Positions 8,563 through 15,374 of a DNA stretch of 64,000 nucleotides are shown piece by piece. The notes under the pieces were generated by a model. The model had not been told where the DNA came from, did no database searches, and saw only the letters and a program-made list of their open reading frames with translations. This stretch comes from Rhizobium tropici CIAT 899. GTDB lineage: Bacteria; Pseudomonadota; Alphaproteobacteria; Rhizobiales; Rhizobiaceae. Location: NCBI RefSeq assembly GCF_000330885.1, contig NC_020059.1:2655001-2719000 (forward strand). Reading direction: 5' to 3'. Made by a program: the position numbers and the translations under genes. Position 1 is the stretch's first letter. Every line of letters starts with the position of its first letter.

Positions 8563-8925
8563 TTATTCGCCTTCCGCTCGCCAGTGGCGAATGGAGTCCA
8601 GTTGCAGGAGCAACTCCGGAAGAGATTTGTGAGCGATATCCCACAGGGCCGCCAACTCGATGTCGACATACCCTTGCGCAATCCGATTCCGGAAGTCCTG
8701 CATCACATGCCAAGGCAGCTCTGGATGGTCAACGACAAACTCCGGATAGTCCTCGGCAATGCGTGTGGCAACCTCGCCGATCAGCAGAAGATTCATGCCG
8801 ACGGAGCGCTGTTTCTCGACGTTCTCGGAGAATGTCACTTGATCGGTTTCCCGGAGGAATTGACCAGTTTCGGATGCAGCCTGCTGCATGCGTTCGAGGT
8901 AGGTAATCAGTCGATCCAGGCTCAT
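8563..8925 (-). CDS. HepT-like HEPN-domain protein (DUF86) with altered catalytic motif
   Basis: A 120-residue all-helical HEPN protein of the HepT (DUF86) family: [16 protein letters not shown], then [18 protein letters not shown] and [20 protein letters not shown]. In active HepT RNases the motif reads RNxxxHxY; here the histidine is Gln84 (codon CAA at 8674-8676), so RNase activity is doubtful. The usual partner, an MntA nucleotidyltransferase antitoxin with GSxARG and DxD motifs, is not encoded beside it. The gene is inserted between uraD and allA in the uricolytic operon. A short frame overlaps its start (8922-9035). Confidence 0.82.
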   Translation of the reverse strand: MSLDRLITYLERMQQAASETGQFLRETDQVTFSENVEKQRSVGMNLLLIGEVATRIAEDYPEFVVDHPELPWHVMQDFRNRIAQGYVDIELAALWDIAHKSLPELLLQLDSIRHWRAEGE

Positions 8926-9035
8926 GCTGGCTTTCCTCCGCCAGCAATACCCGATTCCGGTGCGATGACGCGCCTCTTGGCGTCACCAATCATCCATCCG
9001 CTTCTATCTCTGTCCAATGCTTTCCGTGGCCCCAT
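8922..9035 (-). CDS. Possible 37-codon ORF coupled to hepT
   Basis: A short frame starting MGPRKALDRDRSGW and ending GGGKPA; its TGA overlaps the hepT ATG as ATGA, the pattern of translational coupling. It has no recognisable family and no GSxARG motif, so it is not an intact MntA. It could be a leader peptide, an uncharacterised partner or chance. An inverted repeat (9041-9062) stands just upstream. Confidence 0.3.
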   Translation of the reverse strand: MGPRKALDRDRSGWMIGDAKRRVIAPESGIAGGGKPA

Positions 9036-9040
9036 GGCTC

Positions 9041-9062
9041 AGTATCCTGCCAAGCGGATACT
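9041..9062. repeat. Short hairpin between uraD and hepT
   Basis: AGTATCC (9041-9047) and GGATACT (9056-9062) form a perfect 7-bp stem with an 8-base loop in the 119-base gap between uraD and the small ORF before hepT. There is no T-run. It could be an RNA processing or stabilising element inside the operon. Confidence 0.35.
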
Positions 9063-9154
9063 AAGCCATGAGTAGATCGAAAAATAGCGCGTACCTCAAC
9101 GGGAAAACCCGCGCTGGGACAGACGCAGGAAGGACGCAGCACTGACGCTATACG

Positions 9155-9652
9155 TCAGGCTTCAGGCAGCATGGATTGCAGACGCAAGAGAGCGATCTTT
9201 TCGACCTGCGCCGCCGCAGTCGCGAGTTCCGCATCCCTGCTATTGTCTATCCGCGTCTCGAAGGCGGCAAGAATATCGTCCTTGCCGAGCCCCTTCACGG
9301 CGATGATGAACGGAAAGCCGAATTTCGTCACATAGGCAGCATTGAGTTCGGTAAACCGGGCGTGCTCCTCGGGGCTCAGCCGGTCGAGCCCGGCACCGGC
9401 CTGCTCCTTGCGGCTATCCTCAGTCAGCCGGCCGGCAATCGCCAGCCGGCCGGCGAGATCGGGGTGTGCCCGCAGCACGCCAAGTCGCTCCGCCTCGCTG
9501 GCGGCACGGAAGACCCGCACCAGCGCGGCGTGCACGCCGCCGGAGGTCAATTGCTCAGCAATGGCACCGTGATCGTAGGCGCGCTCGGCAACGAAAGGCG
9601 AATGTTCGAAGACACCGCCGAAGCGGTCGACAAAATCATCCCTCGAGATCAT
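9155..9652 (-). CDS. uraD: OHCU decarboxylase
   Basis: A 165-residue all-helical enzyme that decarboxylates OHCU to S-allantoin. Conserved stretches are FVDRFGGVFEHSPFVAERA, the HPDLAGR catalytic-histidine motif, and ELNAAYVTKFGFPFIIAVKG. The ATG at 9652 (MISRDDFVDRF) gives the normal length and sits one base after the puuE stop; an in-frame ATG at 9685 would overlap puuE and add 11 residues. It lies between PuuE and the rest of the pathway genes in one leftward transcript. Confidence 0.94.
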   Translation of the reverse strand: MISRDDFVDRFGGVFEHSPFVAERAYDHGAIAEQLTSGGVHAALVRVFRAASEAERLGVLRAHPDLAGRLAIAGRLTEDSRKEQAGAGLDRLSPEEHARFTELNAAYVTKFGFPFIIAVKGLGKDDILAAFETRIDNSRDAELATAAAQVEKIALLRLQSMLPEA

Positions 9653-9653
9653 A

Positions 9654-10577
9654 TCAGCGCGCGCCCCCGGGAAGGTGATTTTCATACCAGTGGTTGGCGA
9701 TCTCGATACGCTTCGGAATCCAGACCTTGTCGTGCTTCTGCACATATTCGATGAATCGGCGCAGGGCCGCGGCGCGACCGGGGCGGCCGACAAGACGGCA
9801 ATGCAGACCGACCGACATCATCTTCGGGCTGCCATGCTTGCCTTCTTCATAGAGCGTGTCGAAGGCATCCTTGAGATAGGTGAAGAACTGGTCGCCGGAA
9901 TTGAAGCCCTGTGGCGTCGCAAAGCGCATATCGTTGGTCTCAAGCGTATAGGGAATGATCAGGAACGGCTTGCCGTTCAAACCATCGACCCAAAAGGGTA
10001 GATCGTCGGCATAGGAATCGGAGGAATAGAGGAAGCCGCCCTCCTCCATGACGAGCCGCAGCGTATTGTCGGACGGCTTGCCCTGGTACATGCCGTAGGG
10101 CCGCTCGCCGGTGAGTTCGGTATGCAGCCGTACGGCTTCGAGAATGTGCTTTCGCTCCAGATCTTCGGAGAAATCCTTGTATTCCAGCCAGCGATAGCCG
10201 TGGCTGGCGATTTCCCAGCCGGCTTCCTTCATGGCGGCAACTGCTTCCGGATTGCGCGCCATGGCAAGTGTCACGCCATAGACCGTCGCCTGAACCTTGA
10301 GTTCGGTGAACATGCGCCACAGCCGCCAGAAGCCGGCGCGTGAACCATATTCGTAGATCGATTCCATATTGAGATTGCGCTGGTTCGGCCAGGAGGCCGC
10401 GCCAACGATCTCGGACAGCAGGTTTTCCGACCCAGGATCACCGTCGAGAATGCAGCTTTCCCCGCCCTCTTCATAGTTGATCACGAACTGCACCGCGATG
10501 CGGGCATCGCCGGGCCATTTCGGATCCGGTGTGTTGCGGCCGTAGCCGATGAGATTACGGGGATAGATTTCCGACAT
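9654..10577 (-). CDS. puuE: Allantoinase PuuE (polysaccharide-deacetylase fold)
   Basis: A 307-residue NodB-homology enzyme that hydrolyses allantoin to allantoate. Family marks are YPRNLIGYGRNTPDPKWPGD at the start, FVINYEEGGE, the GWEIASHGYRWLEY segment and the late HCRLVGRPGRAAAL. The length equals that of described PuuE proteins. It is the first gene of the leftward uricolytic operon; 117 bases separate it from the DUF1045 gene upstream. No allantoate amidohydrolase or allantoicase follows in the window, so the next step must be encoded elsewhere. Confidence 0.95.
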   Translation of the reverse strand: MSEIYPRNLIGYGRNTPDPKWPGDARIAVQFVINYEEGGESCILDGDPGSENLLSEIVGAASWPNQRNLNMESIYEYGSRAGFWRLWRMFTELKVQATVYGVTLAMARNPEAVAAMKEAGWEIASHGYRWLEYKDFSEDLERKHILEAVRLHTELTGERPYGMYQGKPSDNTLRLVMEEGGFLYSSDSYADDLPFWVDGLNGKPFLIIPYTLETNDMRFATPQGFNSGDQFFTYLKDAFDTLYEEGKHGSPKMMSVGLHCRLVGRPGRAAALRRFIEYVQKHDKVWIPKRIEIANHWYENHLPGGAR

Positions 10578-10694
10578 TGAAGCACCTTCTCTGATCGCGG
10601 AACGGTAGCATCCATGCCGCGAAAGTCGAGACGGAAAGTGGGAAAATCACTTTCGCTTCAAAGCGGGGTATTGGCGTGAACGCCATCCGCTGAT

Positions 10695-11402
10695 CTAGGC
10701 GATCTTGCGGGCGCTGACCTTTCCCATCGGATGCAGCGAGTGCACCCGGAAGGGACCGCCGGCGCCTTCTTCCATCATGAGCGCAATGTTGGAAACGGGG
10801 ATGGGCGCAGCCAAGGCAGGCTCGAAAAATTCGCGCAGCGCACGCTCGATGCGCGTCATATCGGCAGGGCTCACCGTGCCCGTCAGCATCATCTGGAAGC
10901 GGAACTCATCCATGACGTGCGGATGCCCCCAGCGATGCAGATTGGCAAATTGCGTCGCCGACAGGCCATCCGGATCGATGCGTTCGATCTCCGCTTCGCT
11001 CAAAGGAGCCCGATATTGATCGAAGGTCTGCACCAGCGATGCTGCGAGGAAATGCATCTGCTGGCTTGGTGCGGAGGGAACAAGGCCCAGCGCACCGCCG
11101 AGGCGCGCGACCTCAAGCCTTGGGATTTCGAAGGGCGCGACCGTGCCGGAGAACCGCATCAGGTCGCGCAGCAGCCCCGCCTCGGACATATCCTCGGCCA
11201 GCCGGAACGGCGCCTTCAGAATCCCCATGAAGCCATAGCGGCGCGGAACCGCGGTGTAGAAGGCGATCTCATGGATACCAAGCCCACGGACCGCCGGCGG
11301 ATCGACCATCTCGCCGGAATAAACGTTGCGGCCGAGCCAATTCGCCGCCACAAGCGTCAGCGGATCGCTCGCAGACGGCGTGAAGCAAATGGCATACCGC
11401 AT
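10695..11402 (-). CDS. DUF1045 family protein (putative 2H-phosphodiesterase-like)
   Basis: A 235-residue protein of the DUF1045 type (MRYAICFTPSASDPLT, WLGRNVYSGE, YGFMGILKAPFRLA, RWGHPHVMDEFRFQMMLTG). Homologues are known beside phosphonate genes and have a fold related to 2H phosphodiesterases. It lies upstream of puuE on the same strand with 117 bases between them, so it may be read into the uricolytic operon. Its substrate is unknown, and no phn genes are nearby. Confidence 0.8.
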   Translation of the reverse strand: MRYAICFTPSASDPLTLVAANWLGRNVYSGEMVDPPAVRGLGIHEIAFYTAVPRRYGFMGILKAPFRLAEDMSEAGLLRDLMRFSGTVAPFEIPRLEVARLGGALGLVPSAPSQQMHFLAASLVQTFDQYRAPLSEAEIERIDPDGLSATQFANLHRWGHPHVMDEFRFQMMLTGTVSPADMTRIERALREFFEPALAAPIPVSNIALMMEEGAGGPFRVHSLHPMGKVSARKIA

Positions 11403-11505
11403 AAAATTCCTCCAGGGCGTAATGTCAGGCAGACCGAACCGGCATCGATGGCCAAGGAGATAGGTGATTTGCGTGACAGATTGACGACCCGAAAGAGGCC
11501 TGAAT

Positions 11506-12690
11506 TCACGTTTTATGTGATATGGCTGAAATATGACTCGCTAAAGTGAAACTCGGCGGCAAGTTGAAGCGACCGGGTGCGCCCACCGCCTCACGCACCG
11601 CCGCCTCCGCGAGCCTATGCGCCAGCCCAAAGCTCACCTTGAAGCCACCAGTCAGGGCAATCAGCGAGGGATGATCGGGATGCGCACCCACCATCGGATC
11701 GCGATCCACAGCCTTCGGACGCAGGCCGGCCCAACGCTCAACGACGTCCGCGCCAGCCAGCATCGGCGCCATGGCGCGCGCGGCATTGAGCAAATCATCG
11801 AGCTGCCCATCGGTCGATAAGGGATCGTCAAATCGGTTCTCGCTCGTACTGCCGACCGCGACCAACCCATTCTCATGCGGGACGATATAGAGACCATCGC
11901 GGAAAATAACCGGCATGTCGCCGTCGACATCGGCTTTCAGCATCGCCGCTTGCCCTTTGACCGGTTGGCCGAGCGAGGCTTTGCATCCCTCCGTCAACTC
12001 ATCAAGGATCGGAAACGAACGGTAGCCGGCAGAAAGGATGCAACGGCCGAAGCGAATGTCGCCATCGCTTGAACGCGCAATGCCCCGCTCCGGATCGATA
12101 CTCTCGACGGTAACGCCCTCGCAAAGCCGGACATGTCGTGCCGCTGCCAGAAACCTCCGCAAGACCTGCAGAAACGCGCGCGGCGCGACGCGGGCCGCCA
12201 ACGTATCGTGGACAAATCCATTTTCGGCGAGAGACGGCTCGATCCAGCCTTCGACGGGTGCTTTATCCAGGACATGCCAGTGAAACCGGTGCTCCCCATG
12301 GTGCCAATGCACCTCCGCATCCTGGGAATGGCCAAGCGCGATCTGCCTCAGATGCGGCTTCGGCAGCGGAATCAAGCGACCGGCGCGGCGATAACCAGCC
12401 GAAAGCCCGGTCTCCGCTTCCATGACAGCAATTTCCTCCTCAAGCGCGACAAGCGCATCGAACTGAAATTGCTTCTTGTCCGACCATTTGTCCGGCATGT
12501 GCGGCATCAGCGCGCCAAGCAGACCGCCGCTCGCCCCCTGCCCGAAACGGCCGGCTTCGACAAGCAATGCCGGGATACCAAGACGCTCGGCATGGACGGC
12601 TGCCCATAGCCCCATGATCCCGCCGCCGACGATCAGCAGATCGACGGGCGATTGACCGGCAGGTCTTGGAGGATTATCGGCTCTTTCCAT
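11506..12690 (-). CDS. FAD-dependent oxidoreductase resembling the MnmC oxidase half
   Basis: A 394-residue DAO-fold flavoprotein. The N-terminal Rossmann motif is VDLLIVGGGIMGLWAAVHAERLG, followed by GQGASGGLLGALMPHMPDKW and a late LTGGFKVSFGLA. In E. coli MnmC the oxidase half converts cmnm5U34 of tRNA to nm5U34, and the separate methyltransferase half completes mnm5s2U. Here the methyltransferase half (MnmD) starts one base away on the opposite strand, which supports this role; a general amino-acid oxidase is the alternative. ATG 12690 is chosen; a start at 12732 would overlap mnmD by 44 bases. Confidence 0.8.
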   Translation of the reverse strand: MERADNPPRPAGQSPVDLLIVGGGIMGLWAAVHAERLGIPALLVEAGRFGQGASGGLLGALMPHMPDKWSDKKQFQFDALVALEEEIAVMEAETGLSAGYRRAGRLIPLPKPHLRQIALGHSQDAEVHWHHGEHRFHWHVLDKAPVEGWIEPSLAENGFVHDTLAARVAPRAFLQVLRRFLAAARHVRLCEGVTVESIDPERGIARSSDGDIRFGRCILSAGYRSFPILDELTEGCKASLGQPVKGQAAMLKADVDGDMPVIFRDGLYIVPHENGLVAVGSTSENRFDDPLSTDGQLDDLLNAARAMAPMLAGADVVERWAGLRPKAVDRDPMVGAHPDHPSLIALTGGFKVSFGLAHRLAEAAVREAVGAPGRFNLPPSFTLASHISAISHKT

Positions 12691-13423
12691 GACAGATCCA
12701 GTTTCCGATCGGACCGCAGCGTCCGAAACCAATGCGGCAAGCCCGGAGCTTGAATGGCGCGACGGCGATATGCCCTATTCGACCGCATTTGGCGACCATT
12801 TTTATTGCCAGACCGACGGCCGGCTGGAATGCGGCCATGTCTTCCTGGCCGGTAATGGCCTTCCCGATCGCTGGCAGGGACGGCAGGATTTTCTTATCGG
12901 CGAACTCGGCTTCGGCACCGGCCTGAATTTCTGCGAGACATGGCGCCAGTGGCGGCAGCAGGCTGCCCCCGGTTCGAACCTGCACTTCATGTCTTTCGAA
13001 CTCTATCCGATGCGGGCCGAGGAAATCGACCGTGCCTTGTCGCACTGGCCCGAAATCGACAGCGAGCGCCAGGCGCTTGCCGCCGCGTGGCCGGACAAGC
13101 CGCAGGGTGTCGTGTCCCTGAGGCTAGATGCAAATACGCGCCTCAGCGTCGTCTGCGGTCCGGCTCTCGAAGGTGTCAGCCGCGCCGAACAGGGCTTTGA
13201 CGCCTGGTATCTCGACGGTTTCGCGCCGTCCCGCAATGCCGACATGTGGTCGCCGGAACTGATGCAGACGCTCCACGATAAGACCGCTCCAGCCGGCACC
13301 TTCGCCACCTATGCCGCGGCTGGCTTCGTGCGACGAAACCTGCAGGCGGCAGGATTTGTGGTGGAGCGACGCCAAGGCTTTGCCGGCAAGCGCGAAATGC
13401 TCTGCGGCATCAAGCCCGCCTGA
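12689..13423 (+). CDS. mnmD: tRNA 5-(aminomethyl)-2-thiouridine methyltransferase MnmD
   Basis: A 244-residue SAM-dependent methyltransferase equal to the N-terminal half of bifunctional MnmC. The start region has LEWRDGDMPYSTAFGDHFY, the SAM-binding motif is GELGFGTGLNF, and the catalytic-site segment is FDAWYLDGFAPSRNADMWS. It methylates nm5s2U34 of tRNA. Its ATG overlaps the start codon of the divergent flavoprotein gene, so promoters for each gene must lie inside the other. No FAD domain is fused to it, which is the common alphaproteobacterial split form. Confidence 0.9.
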   Translation: MTDPVSDRTAASETNAASPELEWRDGDMPYSTAFGDHFYCQTDGRLECGHVFLAGNGLPDRWQGRQDFLIGELGFGTGLNFCETWRQWRQQAAPGSNLHFMSFELYPMRAEEIDRALSHWPEIDSERQALAAAWPDKPQGVVSLRLDANTRLSVVCGPALEGVSRAEQGFDAWYLDGFAPSRNADMWSPELMQTLHDKTAPAGTFATYAAAGFVRRNLQAAGFVVERRQGFAGKREMLCGIKPA

Positions 13424-13468
13424 GGCCGGAGCCGATGTGCCGGGGCAGGCGGCAACCATCTCGAGGGC

Positions 13469-14404
13469 TCAGATGAGCTCGCCAAGATGCTGGCGAACCC
13501 ACTTGGCCTCTTCCGAGGCCGTCCGCCGGAAGTGCCGTTTGAAATCCCGGCTGAACTGGGCAGCACTGGCATAGCCGACTGATGCCGCCACCTCCGCAAT
13601 CGTTCCGTCGTGGCGCGCGATCATCAACCGCGCCTCATGCAGCCGCATTGCCTTCAGATATTGCATCGGACTGCTGCCCGTCAGGGCTTTGAAATGGACG
13701 TGGTAGGAGGGAACGCTCATCCCCGCCTCACGCGCCAGCGCGGCAACCGAAATCTCGGAATTGTAGGCTTCGCGCAATCGGGCCAGACTTCGCACGATCC
13801 TCCCGGAAATGCCCTGTTGCTGAAGAGCTGAGATCACCGCTCCGCCTTGCGGGCCGACCAGAACCCGGTAGTGCAGCTCGCGCAGGATGCCTGCTCCCAG
13901 AACCGCAAGCTCGACAGGATCGCTGAGCGCCCGCAGCAAACGCAGCAAGACATCCTCGATCATCGGCTCCATTCTGCTCGATGTCAGACTTCTCACTTTG
14001 CCGGTCGCTGCTCCGGATTGTCTCGCCCCTAGGTCCGAGGCGATCTCCGCAGCGAGAAGCATGTCGAACTCGAGATAAACGGCAAGCAAAGGGCGTTCTG
14101 CGCTGGCTGACGATTCCATCCGGAACGGAACAGGCACCGACACGGCCAGATAGTGCTCCTCATCATAGAGATAGACCTCGCCTTCCAGCACGCCCTGTTT
14201 TCGGCCTTGCAGGACGAAGACCGCGCCAGGTTTGTAGAGCACCGGGACATCACGAAGGATCGCTTCGGTCCTGAGAATGCGGACACCGGCAAGTGCTGTT
14301 GGGTTGTAACCGTGGCCGGGCGCAAGAAGGCCTGCCAGCTCTACCAACTCCCGGCGCTTTGAACTCTCATCGCTCTGTTTCATAGGATTTGGCAAGATAT
14401 CCAT
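13469..14404 (-). CDS. AraC-family transcriptional regulator
   Basis: A 311-residue regulator with an N-terminal AraC_N cupin-like domain (about residues 20-200: VLYKPGAVFVLQGRKQGVLEGE, YLAVSVPVPFRME) and two C-terminal helix-turn-helix units (ISVAALAREAGMSVPSYHVHF and TIAEVAASVGYASAAQFSRDF). ATG 14383 is an alternative start. It is divergent from the SDR gene at 14481 with a 76-base gap, the usual arrangement for AraC_N regulators that activate a short-chain dehydrogenase or aldehyde-responsive gene. Confidence 0.88.
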   Translation of the reverse strand: MDILPNPMKQSDESSKRRELVELAGLLAPGHGYNPTALAGVRILRTEAILRDVPVLYKPGAVFVLQGRKQGVLEGEVYLYDEEHYLAVSVPVPFRMESSASAERPLLAVYLEFDMLLAAEIASDLGARQSGAATGKVRSLTSSRMEPMIEDVLLRLLRALSDPVELAVLGAGILRELHYRVLVGPQGGAVISALQQQGISGRIVRSLARLREAYNSEISVAALAREAGMSVPSYHVHFKALTGSSPMQYLKAMRLHEARLMIARHDGTIAEVAASVGYASAAQFSRDFKRHFRRTASEEAKWVRQHLGELI

Positions 14405-14480
14405 AGATTTTGCAATCGCAAGCGATGATTTCGAAGATTATCTGTCATAAGCATCAAGCAATCAAGACGAGATTTCGACC

Positions 14481-15308
14481 ATGTCACAGAAGACTTTTTT
14501 CATCACCGGAGCGAACTCGGGCTTCGGTTTTGCAATTGCAGCCGCCGCGATCCGGAATGGCCACAAGGTTATTGGCGCCATCCGCTCGGAACAGTCGCGG
14601 ACGACGCTAGCGGAACGCTTGCCGGCAGTGCGGCCCATCCTATGCGATGTAACGGAGTTCGACCGCATAGCGGACGCCGTTCGACAAGCGGAGGAAACTC
14701 ATGGACCGGTCGACGTGCTGATCAACAATGCCGGCTACGGCCACGAGGGAATTCTTGAGGAGTCGCCCCTCGAGGAGATGCGGCGCCAGTTCGACGTGAA
14801 CGTCTTCGGCGCCGTTGCGGTCGCGAAGGCCTTCCTGCCGCGCTTCCGCGAAAGGCGCAGCGGCTTCATCGTCAACGTCACCTCCATGGGCGGCATGATC
14901 ACCATGCCCGGCATCGCCTATTATTGCGGGAGCAAATTTGCGCTTCAGGGTATCTCGGAGGTCATGCGAGCAGAGATGGCGCCATTCGGCGTTCGGGTGA
15001 CCGCCCTCTGCCCCGGCTCCTTCCGGACCGACTGGGCCGGGCGCTCGATGGTCCGGACCGAACGATCAATCGCGGATTATGACGCGCTGTTCGATCCGAT
15101 CCGGCAGGCGCGGCAATCCAAAAGCGGTAAGCAGCTCGGCGATCCCGACAAGCTCGCCGATGCCGTTCTGGGCTTAATCGAATCCGACACGCCTCCACAG
15201 CAACTCCTGCTGGGCAGCGATGCTCTTGGACTTGCGTCGGACAGGATCGAGCGCCTCAAGCAGGAGATCGAAGCCTGGAAGGCCGTTACCGTTTCCACCG
15301 ATGGCTAA
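14481..15308 (+). CDS. Short-chain dehydrogenase/reductase (classical SDR)
   Basis: A 275-residue NAD(P)-dependent oxidoreductase. The cofactor motif is FFITGANSGFGFAIA (TGxxxGxG), the NNAG motif is LINNAGYGHEG, and the catalytic YxxxK is YYCGSKFALQG following NVTSMGG. Its form resembles the retinol-dehydrogenase-like, oxidoreductase group often paired with AraC_N regulators. It is probably controlled by the divergent AraC gene. Substrate unknown. It converges on the hybrid kinase gene. Confidence 0.87.
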   Translation: MSQKTFFITGANSGFGFAIAAAAIRNGHKVIGAIRSEQSRTTLAERLPAVRPILCDVTEFDRIADAVRQAEETHGPVDVLINNAGYGHEGILEESPLEEMRRQFDVNVFGAVAVAKAFLPRFRERRSGFIVNVTSMGGMITMPGIAYYCGSKFALQGISEVMRAEMAPFGVRVTALCPGSFRTDWAGRSMVRTERSIADYDALFDPIRQARQSKSGKQLGDPDKLADAVLGLIESDTPPQQLLLGSDALGLASDRIERLKQEIEAWKAVTVSTDG

Positions 15309-15374
15309 GAGGTCGACCGCTGCAGTGGCGAGAAGCCGTCATCCAGCCCTGCGCTCCGTCTATCGATCAGAACC

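Noticed and set aside
8563..9154. Complete HepT-MntA toxin-antitoxin module
   Set aside because: No frame with GSxARG or DxD nucleotidyltransferase motifs is found upstream, and the HepT catalytic His is replaced.
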